A DNA stretch of 64,000 nucleotides from Membranipora membranacea (GCA_914767715.1 OU612069.1:2542001-2606000), one strand, 5' to 3'; positions 11,087-22,493 are shown, counted from the stretch's first letter. The notes: a model not told the origin generated them from the letters alone. Made by a program: numbers and translations.

Positions 11087-11408
11087 ATATTTCTAAAATA
11101 AGAATTACATTAATAATAATTAATGTCATGTGTTTGCTTTGACCTTTTCATCCCCGCGCTTCACGTCCTGAGGCTCAAAGGTCATTGTTGTGCTTATGAT
11201 TAGACCAAAAAAATAATAAATAAATATTATTATTTGTCACCTTACGACCAGTATATATCTTTTACCCTACTTGGACACAGGTGTACCAGTAAGCTAGTTA
11301 GACAGGCAGCCATGGTGGGAAAACGGAGTTTAATTCTCTGATTTTATTTCTAGACAACAAATCTGCAGCAATGCTCTCTAATCCTGAAATATTTTTTTAT
11401 ATGGCTTT

Positions 11409-11558
11409 TTAAAATATATTAATTGAGAGTTCTTTGATGCTTTCTGCAACCGACTCGGGTGACCTCTCTACTAAATCATTTCCCCCAGTCATGATAATGG
11501 CAATGTCAAATTGAGAGGCAAGCTGCACTCTCTGTTTGTGGTACATAACATGAGCACC
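11409..11558 (-). pseudogene. SGNH-hydrolase-like fragment next to the recombinase relic
   Basis: A short open stretch reads VMYHKQRVQLASQFDIAIIM, then TGGNDLVERSPESVAESI and a stop. The D-x-x-x-x-x-G-x-N-D-L block is the block III style motif of SGNH/GDSL hydrolases. Such domains accompany tyrosine-recombinase retroelements in several invertebrates. Same strand as, and 320 bp upstream of, the recombinase relic, so probably part of one old element. The block with the catalytic Ser was not found. Confidence 0.5.
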
Positions 11559-12589
11559 CCCTTTAACCACTTATCTTAAAGATATATTGCTGATTTTTTT
11601 GTTGGTAACTCCTTTGTACGCAGATAGCCTAACTCAATGGGAATCTCCTAGAACACATACCTTCACAGAAGATGATGATGCCTACAATAGAAATGTTACC
11701 CATAACATACGGATATGTAATCCTTCTAACGATAACCCTATGTTTTAATAATTAAGTTGATTAGTTGGATCATACATGTAGGAGATGGCAAGTACCCTTT
11801 TTCAGCAGATACGTGCTACCTATCAGTTTTTTGTTTTTTATGTGCTTTCTAGTCCTGAGTCGACGGTGACCATGCACCAACTTGCACTAGCTGGAAGGAG
11901 CCTTGGTGAAGGCCCCTGAACAGGTGGTAGGGGAGGTAATTGAGGTTAATACAACTGCAAGTGAGAATTTTAAGCCGATCTTCTACCAACTAGTGGTGAA
12001 TATAAATTTCCGTATGTTCCAATAATTCACGCCTGGTAGGACCATTTGGCAAAAGGTACTCTCTTGAGACCAACCTGCACACACCCACCAATGGGGCCAG
12101 TGGCATCACCATGGTCAGCCTGGCACTGACTCTCCCGAACAAGTTCCAACCAGCATCAAAACGCACAAACGACGACAGGTAGCACTAGGTCCTTACATAT
12201 CGGATCGATTCTGGGATCAAATGATAATGCATGATAATTATGATCAATTTTAATTTCATGATAGGTTCACTTATCTGCTGAATAAGACAGTTGTTAAAAG
12301 ACGCCAGGTCAGTTACAACGGCGCAGGATAGTTGTTACCCACATAACATACCGATGATAGGTAATATATACTAGCCGCAGATATTATAGTCGCATTACAA
12401 TCAATTGTCGCATGACTAACAGCGTGGCAGTACAATCAACTTACTAGTTGACAAGGTTTCTCACCATACTACCATCTCTTGATGGTAGCCTCACTTGCAA
12501 TAGGACAGATTTTAGACTACTTCGTCTACTTAATCTGGCGGGCATATGTTTACTTGTACCATGTTATATTTATAATACAGGATACTCGA
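11559..12589. other. No recognisable gene
   Basis: I see no splice-supported exon or known repeat here. It separates the recombinase relic from the 3' end of the sulfotransferase gene. The plus-strand open frame at 12448-12693 overlaps the last sulfotransferase exon and is its shadow. Confidence 0.5.
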
Positions 12590-15500
12590 TCATAGCGGAA
12601 AAGTCTTTTTATAGTCAAATAGCTGAAAGTCGTAGTTATACAGTAACTGTATATCCTCTATTTGTTGCTTGGTTAGCTGTTTATAGTATTTAGACAGTGA
12701 CTCTTTTTTCTTCTTGTCGCCTTTGTTGTCCCACTGAGGCTTAGCGTCCATCTTCATCACGTCTAACACCTCCTCCATGTCTTCTGTCATGTGCTCAAAG
12801 TGGCCTAAAAGTGGAAATAGTTACAACTCTAGTTTAGATTTATTACCAGATCCGAAATTACCATGATAATAAAAATGGATCACGGGGGTGCTCTGAGCAA
12901 AATGGTACTAAAAATCTTGCAGCTTATATTAAAAAGTTGTTGTCAATGTATGACATAAGAGAATTGAAGACGCTGTGACAACTATTCTCAGTACGACATC
13001 GCTTTGGTCTAAAATTGCTGACTGTATGAGAAAATGTTTGGCGTCATTAAAAATAATTCTTTCATTTAATTTGAATAATCTCTACCATGATGAACCAAAC
13101 TACAATACCCTAGCGTAGAAAATGTTAGCTGAGGTAAATTTAGCTAGTAAAATGATACCACGAAACCTGTTCCCTACAGAAACACTTTAATGAAAGCTAG
13201 CACAAAACTTCCCTAGCTAGGTTAGAGTATTTATTTATTTATTTGTTTAAAGAGTCTCCTGGAAAGTTTACTGATAACGGAGCGCTGTTTGAGTGGCCCT
13301 ATCTTTATGTTGGTATTTTAATCACCAGGCAGAGTAACATGTGCCATGTATCACTGGCCTGCCTTGACAAGATTTGTTGTGGGGGCGGGGAAAACCCCCG
13401 CCCCCAACAAAGCTAGTCAAGACATGATATGGTGTCACTTACACCAAGTCTATTATCAACAATATGACTACCAAAAAAAGATAACCATCTAATCAGATTT
13501 AAATTAAATCTAATTTAAGAGCTCGACAAGTTCGGTGGTTCTAAATAATTTGCGGATTTTGGTTCTTTTGACAGGAAAAAAGTTGTCACAAGCTGTAATT
13601 TTAAAGTTCAATAGGGTTTCAACCTTAAAATAGACAGTAATCCGAAAAAAGGGTCAACACAGTTTATGCAGAATTATGTGCCAGTAATATTTGTGGTGTT
13701 TAAATACAGTGTGAATATGGTATGAGTATGCTTCACCTATGCTTTTGTAATCTTGTGATAAAGTGGTAGCAAAACCAGGGTAAAATGTTTTGTAAAATTT
13801 TGAGAATTTCACTTTTATGCAATCAACTACATAAATAGCTGCCAATATGGTAACACTTTTTTTCGACACTACAACAAAACTGCATGTGTAAGGTTTTGTG
13901 GTACAATATCCATTATATTGTATCCCCATAGTGACCTGCCAGAGGACTTTTCCAGATCAATTCACTGCTCAATGTAACGGAACCAAAGGAGCAAAAGATT
14001 TTGAGCAAAATAATAGCAATCATTCGGGTAAAAAATCTCTCCTACCTCGTCCTATAAAACCTAGATCAAGTTTGGTCCATATGCCTACATTCCAGTTGCT
14101 CCCTGCGGCGTGACCAGTGGATCGGGAGAAACTCGGAATGCAGGCAAATGGACCAAACTCGGTCTAATAAAACCGACCTATAATATTGAAGTTTACAAAC
14201 CGACCTATAATATTGAAGTTTACAGCGCAGACATTACAGAGTAGTGACTGAGGTCTCCAGTGCAAGTCCAGCTCCTCACCAGCTGAGAACTTCTCCAGAT
14301 CACCTCCACTCGTCTCCCTAACCTCCTCTAGGATACATCCTACAAACTAGAGGATAATACAGAATACATGGCAGGCCCGTAGTTCAAAGGGAGGCAGGGA
14401 GGCACTGCCTCCCCTGGAAAGCTAAATACAGTGGCCTAAAATTGGAATATCCATGCAGAATCAGCTCCTCTATGGTTTCCATTTGTAAGTTTTATGCCTT
14501 TAATTGGTTGGGAGGAGTTTACAGTACCCCTCCTCACATCTGACTTTTACCTCCCCTACAATTTTTTCTAAACTACGGCCCTGCATGGATTGTCTTATAG
14601 TGATCGAGAAGGAATCAGGTTTGCTGTATCATTTTTAATACCTTCACATCTCGACTTTGAGTGAAAATGAATGGAAACTTGGCCATATGTTGTTAATGAA
14701 CCTTAAAGCAGTTTTTTTTAAATTAGACTGAGAACTCCAGAATGAACAAAAAATCTGATTTCTTCACGCTCACATGAATCTTGAATCAAAACACACCAAA
14801 ATTCAACAAGACCCTGACTATAAAATGGGTAAATGAAAAGAGCAGCAATGACACACTATGTAAACGGCACATGTCGTTATGTAAGATGTCTGCGTTTATT
14901 TCTTGGTTGAGTTTTCCCATACCCTACTTAAAGTTGTCCCCTCTTGAAATTGGGTAGAGATCTCTATACACATACATACCTGTTTGAATGTCAGCAGGGG
15001 AGAATCCTCTGTCTGCCACTTACAGGGACTTTTAAATTGTTTGGTGTATATACCACCAAATCCTGGTATCCCGTTATCTCTCAACGCTTTGTCTTTGTAA
15101 GCAGATGTCAGTCTATCATAAGGGTCCCTGAGAGACAAAATATGAGGATACGATTGTTAAATTTGGTAGTTTTACTTTCGAATTGTAATGCTAGTCGTCT
15201 AATAATTGTTTTTAATCAACATGGAGAACATGAGTATAGAATACGGTCACATGGCTCAACTCCTGGACCACACAAGAAGAGCAGGCTTTACTTGCACTCA
15301 ATATCAACACTTTCAAATGTTTGTTAGCAGGTGTCATTTGACAACAGATAACAAGTAGTAATTTTTGGGATACTCGGGGTTTGTACTCAAGTAGTTTGAG
15401 GGCTCAAACTTTGCTGGGATAGCTGGTATGTAGCATTTCATTATCAACCACTTTCCCAACGGGGTGGGGTAAGGGGTCGATATCCCGGCAAAGCCCTTTA

Positions 15501-18500
15501 ATCAGCACAAAAAAGATTGCAGCTCACCTCACAAACATCATTTTATGCTGCAGGTCCGATTCTTCAGTAATCTTTTTGGCATCAAACAAGAAATGCTCTG
15601 TCATACCTATTTTATCCCAATCGGTCAGCCAGCCTGTCCTGTAACAATGAATCAGTTATATTCATATTATATATATCTGAGTCTTCATCAGTTCTTTCTA
15701 ATAGAAGAACTCAATCATTGAAAGCGATAAGATTTGCTATCTAACTCAGTACTTACAACAATATTTATTCACTGAACTTCAAATTGATCGATGCCTTTTA
15801 ACCAGCCACCTAAACCTAAACAACTAAATTATTTCCCAAACTATGTCCCTTTCAGTTTTCAATAGTGCAGATTCTGTTAGACTCTAAAGTAAATAAACAT
15901 ATGTTAACCTTAGATACAAAATGCTTGATGGAAAGCAATGCAGAAAGGAGATTTTGCTGACTGACGTAATATTGAAACTAGCTCAATGATGCCTTTTATT
16001 TTATTTTGTTAGCTAGGATTCGTTGTGGCTAAGTCTTTTATATCGAGCTATGCCATATTTAAAGAGCCTTATGATGGCTCTGACCAATGGAGAAAACAAT
16101 TCTACACTATCCATTCTCTGAGAGATAAACGTAAGCCCTGAGAGAAGTAACTCCGTACCAACATTACTTCATTAAGCCTGTGTTGACAAGCTTTGTTCGG
16201 TGGGTGGGGATGGGTGTCCCCGCCACAACAAAGCTTCTCTTAACAGGCTACACTTTATAATGATTCATCGTGCTCTAACAATCATATGCTATAGTCCTGC
16301 TCGTCTCCGCACAAACTACTGCATTTAATTACCAGAAACTGCTCACATCCAGGTAGCAAAAAAGAAATGGGGAGGCCTTTGTAAATTATAAAAAGTATTT
16401 TATGTGTCATTTGTAAATTTCAGACAGCTATGGCAACAAAAATCTAACAATACAGGATGGGGTCTTTTAATTGAACACTGCTAAAATTGCTATCAAACTG
16501 GGCTGAGCGAGCAAGACCTGCCAAGTTTTAGGAGGTTGCATCGTACTTTTTGTACGGGGTGGTCACCCTACCACCCTAAGCGAATGAGCTAGGGATTTTG
16601 CTAATATTATTCACATCACTGTAAACTATCAAGCATTGACGCTTGGATCAGTTTGCCTGCTTCTCTCCGGGAGATTAAACACCCCTTGTATTCTAGAGCG
16701 GCGTTGAAGCATCATCTACTTGCCCCCCTGGTGCGGTCTTCGCTGTGGATAGGTTACCACATAAAGTGAGCCATGTTGGTCGGTGTTTTTTTGTTCTCTT
16801 CCCATATCTTGACTGCCTACAGTGCCAGCTTATTTTTGGGCTCCGCACCTCAAATAGCACCGAATAGAGTCTCATCGCCTAACCTGTTTTTAACTGTCAA
16901 ATATTTATTAACTTATTATGAAAAATACATCAAACCAAAAAAAGCTAAAATCACTTACTTGGACAAATCATCGAGGAGTTCTGTAGGGTCTCCTTCTTTG
17001 TATAGTGCATCAAAGAACATAGATCGCCATGACGACCAGCCACATTTAGGTACTGGGCAGTAAAGTAGAGACAACTCTTCTTGTTTGAGGTATGCTGTAA
17101 ACCTCCAAAATTCTGATTTCTTCATCTGTTTTGGTAAATAGTCGCTGGAATGGAAAACAAGCCTAACATATTGTGGTCAGAATTCTTCAAACAGCGTTGA
17201 CCGTTGATTTGGTTGTCAGTCTCATTTTAATAGTGCACGGCTGCCATTAACAACCTCTTCCACATCACTAGTGGACTGTATTGGCACATCACTAGTGGAC
17301 TGTATTGGCACATCACTAGTGGACTGTATTGGTACATCACTAGTGGACTGTATTGGCACTGCAATACGATTGTATCAGCACAGTATAAGGACCCTATTGG
17401 AACTGTTTTATGTAACTGTATTGGGTTACTGTATTATGTAACTGTATTGGGTTACTGTATTATGTGACTGTATTGGGTGCTGGATTAAGACTGTATAAGG
17501 ATTGTGTTGGGACTGCATTAGCATTGTATTAGGATTGTACAAGGACTGTATTAGGTTTGTATTAGTATTGTATTAGGACTGTATTAGGACTGTATTAGGA
17601 CTATATTGGGGGACTGTATTAGGATTGTATTAGGATTGTGTTAGGACTGTATCTGCGTTGTATTAGTACTTCATTTGGACTTCATTAGGACTATAATTTA
17701 CAAGTTAAGTGAGACTTACCTACGTAGTCCGTAAGTTGAAACTTGACTATAATTCTCACTGAAGCACTGCTATACTATGGGAGACCAAAGGAATTCCACC
17801 GCGCCTGCGCAGCTCCTCACAATTTACTAGCACCCGACAAAGTTGTGACGCAAACAAAAAATTTTTATACCTCCCTCTGGTTAGGGTGAGATGGAGGGCC
17901 TTTGGTCTCTCATAGTATAGCAGTGCTCCAATGAGAATTATAGTCAAGTTTCAACTTACGGACTACGTAGGTAAGTCTCACTTAACTTGTAAATTCTCAT
18001 ACTGAAGCACTGCAATAATACTATGGGATTTCCAAAGGAATCTTTGTCCGGTCACAGCTAGGGTTCTTCAATAAGAAATACTACCTTTCTTACCGAATTT
18101 AGAGTCAATGTAAGTCATTTCTATCAGACCTTCATCAATGAGTACGGTAGTAATAACAGATATGAGATACTTTTTTTTGTAGATCATACATATCTTAAGA
18201 TAATTGTATTTCAAACAATAAACAAAACAGTTTATGAATAGCACAGCATGAGTAAAAGTATCATTCTGATTGATAATAGGTTTTTTATAAAACCTAGCAA
18301 AAGTATGGGCGTTAGACCACCCAGCTGCTTTCAAGATAATGTCAATGTCAGTTCTACTGGCAGCTTTACTGCTGCTTGCCGCCCTGGTACTATGGGCAGA
18401 GAACGAATTTGGTACACCAGCAGTGTGAATGCAATCACATATCCAGCGACTAATCGACTGAGTAGTAACACCTTTATGAGGCTTTTGGAAGCTTATAAAA

Positions 18501-21500
18501 GTTTAGAGATATCTTGTCGAAGGTCTCTCGTCCGTTCAATATACTTCCTCAGACAGAGGACAGGGCATATAGTATCATCTATGTTAAATCTACAAGTTTT
18601 CAAAACAGTATGATAGCCAGGTCTAGTAGTTTTGAGTACCTTGGTAAACTGGCAAACAATGTTATTACCATCGTTGCTACATAAAGAAATATCCATAGCT
18701 CCTAATGATCGAACTCTATGACCAGAAGATAAGGCTATGAGAGTCGCACATTTATATGTTAACTGTTTCAAAAAGGACAGATTATTGTCAACAGTTTTTA
18801 AATGGTTTAGCACAATGCCAACATCCCAGGTTTGTTGATGCTTAGGCAGAGCTGGTCGTAGTTTGAAGATGCCTTTTATAAATTGAACGGTGAGTGGTTG
18901 TTTACCGAAGTCAATATTAGCAGGTTCATCAATTAGCTGAACAGTTTGAGACAAAGCTGATCTCGCCGAGTTTATGGTTTATGGTTTATGGTTTATGGTT
19001 TATGGTTTATGGTTTATGGTTTATGGTTTATGGTTTATGGTTGATGGTTTATGGTGTATGGTTCATGGTTCATGGTTCATGGTTCATGGGTCATGGTTCA
19101 TGGTTCATGGTTCATGGTTCATGGTTCATGGTTCATGGTTCATGGTTCATGGTTCATGGTTCATGGTTCATGGTTCATGGTTCATGGTTCATGGTTCATG
19201 GTTCATGGTTTATGGTTTACATTTCTTGCGGAGAGGGGAAATTTTTTCCCTCGATAATGAAATAGTCATACCAGTACTGTTTATACAAAAACCTAGATGC
19301 GTAATAGAATGAGATGGTGTAAGTACAGATTTCTCTTCGTTTACTGAGAACCCCAAAGATTCAAACAAATCCTGGGCAACATGTAAGCTTTCCAGAAGCT
19401 TTGATTTAGACTTAGTCATGATAATCATATCATCGACATATAATGAACACCTAACACCATGTGTGCCTCTAAGCACAGCAAGAACAGGCTTACAAATTCT
19501 AGTGAAAATGCGAGGAGCACTTGTTAGACCAAAGACCATAACTTGATACATATTAAGTTTTCCTCCCCAAAAGAATTTGAGGTATTTACGATGTTCTCTT
19601 GCAATGGGAACAGAAAAGTAAGCGTCTGAAAGGTCGATGCTACCAAGCCAATCGTTACTTTGGATTAAATCACATACAAAGCCCAGATGTTCCATCTTGA
19701 AGTGTTCATATTTTATGAATTTATTTAGTGGTTTCAGATTTAGAATGATACGAATTTTACCGTTGGATTTTGTCCTGGTAAAAATATTGGATATAAATTC
19801 ACCTGTCTCATGATTAGACGAGATAATAGCCTCAATGCTGAGAAGTCTATTCACTTCAAAGTCAATTGCATCATATTCACTGGATGAGAATTTTATGGGA
19901 TTTGGAATATTATTTTGAAGCGGAAAACTTTCAAACTCCAATTTGTATCCAGATATGCAGTTCAGAATGTAACTGTCAGAGGTTATAGATTTCCATGACA
20001 ATAAACAATCTTTAAGTGCACCTACCCTTTTCTGGTGTGGTGGGTGTGCGGGAGGTAGAGATGTCTGATTCGGGACATCTTGGCTGTAATGGTACTGGCA
20101 GCCTTGTTGATGGTTGGACTCCATCCTGCGATAGGGGTGGCCTCTGTATTGGCCCCTGCCCCTGGCACCTCTGAATCCTCTCTGCTGGCCTAAAAAATTA
20201 GCCCGTTGAGGAGGTTTATGAGGCAGTTTCTTTGACAGTTTATTAGCAGTTTCCACTGCTCTCATGCTTTCTTCAAGGTTCTCTCCAAAAAGTAGGCCTT
20301 TTTCAGGTTTAGTTTCTGTTGACAAATGTTTATAATTGTCATTGAGGGAGGTAAGTACAAGATCTCTCCTAACCTCATTAGTACGGGCCCTAGAAAGGCA
20401 GCCAAATTCCATAGAATCTGCTAGAAGTGAAAATACTTCCTCAAACTTGCCTGCTAGTTCAGGTTTTCTAACTACAGACTGTAGCTCAAGCAGTTGATAC
20501 ATTGCCTGCATTGGGCAGTAAGAGATTTACAGATGGTGGATTCAACTATATGGAGATCCCCATTTACTTTCTTAGGATTAGGTTGAAGGGCTTTGAAGAC
20601 ACCTTCGTTCACCCGGCATGATCTAAGCTCAGGAGTGTTGGCAGGAACAGGAAATTTTGTAAATTTCTCCACTACTTTAGTGCCCTGACTCCCTGATTCA
20701 TCAAAGTTGTTCCTTGCCCCATTATGTATAACCTTACAAAAGTTTCTTTGTAGGTTGGTATTTACAAGGTCAGCCACAGCAGAATTTATGCTGGGCCCCT
20801 GTTTCTCAGTTACTAGCTGAGTACGTTGGCTTAGATAAGCACTGCCATTGTTTAAGCTGTGATCCTCGTCGCTTATGGCATTTTCTTGATAAGATTCTCT
20901 GGTAGTTCTGAAGAATCTACCTAGAGCCTGGTCCCCGGAGTCTACACCGCGTCCAGGACTGTCATTGTCTCTATTATTATGATTATTATTGTCATAAATA
21001 CATCGATCTTCTTCTTCTTCCACCTCATAGTTGAGTTGTTCCTCGTGTATCTCTACACCTCCAGATGCCATGGTTATTAAGTAGAAAAGTTGTTTTTAGA
21101 TAATTTTAAGAATTTTATAAGAGGAAAATTTTTCCCCTGTTTTGGTGAGAAGCTTAACAAGCCGGAAGTGAGAGCTGCGCAGGCGCGGTGGGATTCCTTT
21201 GGGAATCCCATAGTATTACGGCAGTGCTTCAGTATGAGAATAGGACTGTATAAGGATTGTATTAGGACTGGATTAAGACTGTAATATGACTGTATTAGTA
21301 TTGTAGTAGCATTGTAATAGGATTGTATAAGGATTGTATTAGGATTGTATTAGGATTGTATCAGCGTTGTATTAGTACTTCATTAAGACTATATTAGGAC
21401 TGTAATAGGACTGTATTAGGACTGCATTATTATTGTATTATTATATTATTATTGTATTAATATTGTATTAGTATTGTATTGGTACTTACGCTAACTCTGG

Positions 21501-22493
21501 TTCTTGCTTACAGACATTTTGTAGCCTCTGAGCCCGTCTCTTTAGAGCTTTGTGAGGCCTGTATGAATTCATAGGCACTTTATTACTGAGATGCTGGATG
21601 AAGGCAGACCTCTGAGATGGCAACAAGAAAACAAGATTTATTGTGAAGTCAAACTGCGACCTTATTATGTCATTTATCTGAAGGTCGAATTTGAGAAATA
21701 CCTCGACGGTTTTTAATTCTTATTTATTTATTTATAGAGGTTTTCTTAGAAGTGTAAAGATAACAAAAAGAATTATATTATAGGTAACTTGTTGACCTCT
21801 GAAAACAGCAATTCTGTTTTAATCATTATCTTTTTCTGGTGTGGAGCTGTTGGCAATGGAATGACACTAATACCCTTCAGCATTTTGCAAGGATGGCAAT
21901 CCTGAAATAGTTTTTGTGTACCACTATCTAGGTATAAATGCATCAATCAAAATCAGAAAAAAATGTTAGAATAAGTTTAAGTTATGGTTGGGATACACTA
22001 GTCTGATCCTGAACATGCATCTTTATTTATCTGACAACCCAGGGAGTTTGGGACATAACCCAAACTCCCTGGACAAACTAGGTTGAAGTTTAATTGAGAA
22101 GAACCCCCCCTCCCCTTACAACCCGTACAAATTGTGTGTCTAGACTGATTCAGGGTCCCTCTTAACCTACATTTACTGAACAACGAAATTATTGTTGGAA
22201 ATGTGGTTCATAATGAATTGCTACTACCATCAGGCATCAGCCCATACCAGGCTGAGTTTGAATACTTAAACTACTCTCAAACCGATTTGAAAAAGTTCTT
22301 TGACCAGATCCTTTTATGCAATGATCTATATTTTGCTATATAATAATATATAATATAACATAATATATTTTTCATTATATATTTAAATACTTACAGAGGA
22401 AGTATCAATGTCCACTTTTCTCATAGCCAATATGAGATATGTACCAAGCAGTGACGCGATTAGCATCCCGAAGCATTTATCTAGCGCCTTCAT
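12590..22493 (-). CDS. Carbohydrate sulfotransferase (HNK1ST/CHST8-14-like, Sulfotransfer_2)
   Basis: Type II Golgi enzyme expected to move sulfate from PAPS to a sugar; the acceptor is unknown. Exons: 22493-22395, 21611-21490, 17144-16959, 15638-15528, 15127-14980, 14346-14205, 12804-12590. The sum is 1023 nt, 340 aa, with every phase consistent. Residues 6-24 are one hydrophobic signal-anchor (FGMLIASLLGTYLILAM) after a short basic N-terminus. The 5'-phosphosulfate loop is YCPVPKCGWSSW (102-113). The 3'-phosphate motif is VRDPYDRLTSAYKDK (172-186). The family block DLHWRPQSLLCNVC lies at 249-262, followed by GHFEHMTEDMEEV and the C-terminal YNYDFQLFDY. The start was chosen at 22493 because an acceptor (AAAGTTCAG) just upstream implies a 5'-UTR exon. 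Intron 2 contains a DIRS element. Exon 6 has a duplicated donor. Confidence 0.9.
13358..13430. mobile_element. Foldback element family C, copy 2
   Basis: Long hairpin: CCTTGACAAGATTTGTTG, then a G-run arm, loop AAAA, then CCCCCGCCCCC, CAACAAAG and GTCAAGACA. It lies in intron 6 of the sulfotransferase gene. Confidence 0.65.
14172..14225 (-). repeat. 27-bp tandem duplication across an exon-intron boundary
   Basis: Two 27-bp units (14172-14198 and 14199-14225, the second differing at one base) span the end of sulfotransferase exon 6. Each carries the same donor ATTATAG/GTCGG. Donor 1 ends the exon at 14205. Donor 2 ends it at 14178, adding 27 nt in frame (GRFVNFNII). Both choices keep phase with exon 7. 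Confidence 0.85.
16175..16250. mobile_element. Foldback element family C, copy 3
   Basis: The left arm is AGCCTGTGTTGACAAGCTTTG and the right arm CAACAAAGCTTCTCTTAACAGGCT, with G/C-rich inner arms. It lies in intron 3 of the sulfotransferase gene. Confidence 0.65.
16644..16770 (+). pseudogene. LINE ORF2 C-terminal fragment
   Basis: Plus-strand translation gives WISLPASLREIKHPLYSRAA then LKHHLLAPLVRSSLWIGYHI and a stop. This is the ending found in many non-LTR retrotransposon polyproteins (WxSLPxxLR ... LKxHLL). A 5'-truncated insertion in sulfotransferase intron 3, antisense to the gene. Confidence 0.5.
17263..17692. repeat. Minisatellite, left part (interrupted by insertions)
   Basis: Starts with three to four 24-bp units (ACATCACTAGTGGACTGTATTGGC). 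It continues as a degenerate 10-12-bp motif around GGACTGTATTA / GGATTGTATTA to 17692. The same motif resumes at 21242-21484, on the far side of the foldback and DIRS insertions, so it was originally one array. Confidence 0.8.
17697..17993. mobile_element. Foldback element with 95-bp near-perfect inverted arms
   Basis: The arms 17697-17791 and 17899-17993 are equal in length and nearly perfectly complementary (outer end TTTACAAGTTAAGTGAGACT). The 107-bp centre contains CCGCGCCTGCGCAGCTC, which also occurs in the terminal repeat of the adjacent DIRS element. The inner arm CTGAAGCACTGCTATACTAT likewise resembles the DIRS end. It is therefore probably a non-autonomous derivative of, or nested with, that element. 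Confidence 0.7.
18068..18954 (-). pseudogene. DIRS tyrosine recombinase, frameshifted
   Basis: The first segment (18954-18493) holds SSGHRVRSLGAMDIS with the first catalytic Arg, then the beta-sheet region to CLRKYIERTRD. It ends in a stop. The adjoining frame continues without a gap in homology: SFQKPHKGVTTQSISRWICD, then HSTRAASSKAA (H-x-x-R) and AAGWSNAHTFARFY with the Trp and the nucleophile Tyr. All catalytic residues are present, but a 1-nt frameshift near 18500 separates them. The 5' part of the domain is cut off at the satellite. Confidence 0.8.
18973..19217. repeat. 7-bp satellite (TTTATGG)n changing to (TTCATGG)n
   Basis: About 35 head-to-tail 7-bp units. The first third is TTTATGG, the remainder TTCATGG, with one or two intermediate units (TTGATGG, TGTATGG). 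A 7-bp unit stays open in all three plus-strand frames, producing spurious MVYGLWF / MVHGSWF reading frames. It replaces the RNase H region of the DIRS element. Confidence 0.95.
19210..20511 (-). pseudogene. DIRS gag C-terminus and reverse transcriptase, truncated
   Basis: The N-terminal 100 residues are gag-like (KFEEVFSLLADSMEFGCLSR), followed by an Arg/Gly- and Gln-rich linker (RGFRGARGRGQYRGHPYRR). Reverse transcriptase follows: NGKIRIILNLKPLNKF (motif A region), GSIDLSDAYFSVPIAREHRK, VFGLTSAPRIFTRICKP and the catalytic YVDDM. The C-terminal LGFCINS motif is present. The frame ends at the 7-bp satellite just after the thumb, so the RNase H domain is absent. Confidence 0.85.
20472..21071 (-). 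pseudogene. DIRS gag-like ORF, N-terminal part
   Basis: Starts MASGGVEIHEEQLNYEVEEE with an acidic, then Asn-rich region. It continues through FTKFPVPANTPELRSC and VNGDLHIVESTICKSLTAQC, typical of DIRS gag proteins before their helical domain. It overlaps the next ORF by 40 nt in another frame. The helical part resumes there (MQAMYQLLELQSVV), so a frameshift mutation or a programmed shift separates the two halves. Confidence 0.65.
21242..21484. repeat. Minisatellite, right part
   Basis: Degenerate 10-12-bp units around GGATTGTATTA continue directly after the DIRS right end. They match the array at 17345-17692 and stop just before sulfotransferase exon 2. Confidence 0.8.
22039..22072. repeat. 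Palindromic hairpin, CAGGGAGTTTG family, copy 2
   Basis: Arms CCAGGGAGTTTGGG and CCCAAACTCCCTGG around ACATAA. Same arms as 131-163. Confidence 0.6.

Larger units (their letters stand above)
17993..21241 (-). mobile_element. DIRS-type tyrosine-recombinase retrotransposon, internally deleted
   Basis: Inverted terminal repeats lie at 17993-18042 and 21191-21241 (ATTCTCATACTGAAGCACTG, then an ATACTATGGGATT core), the inverted-LTR layout of DIRS elements. Inside, on the minus strand, are a gag-like ORF, a reverse transcriptase and a tyrosine recombinase. The RNase H region that should follow RT is missing, and a 7-bp satellite lies in its place. Length is 3.25 kb, short for an intact DIRS element (about 5-6 kb). 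The element sits in a minisatellite within sulfotransferase intron 2, on the same strand as that gene. Confidence 0.85.

Noticed and set aside
18974-19312. Plus-strand ORFs of MVYGLWF / MVHGSWF repeats in three frames
   Set aside because: A 7-bp satellite with no stop in any frame gives this automatically. All three frames are equally open.
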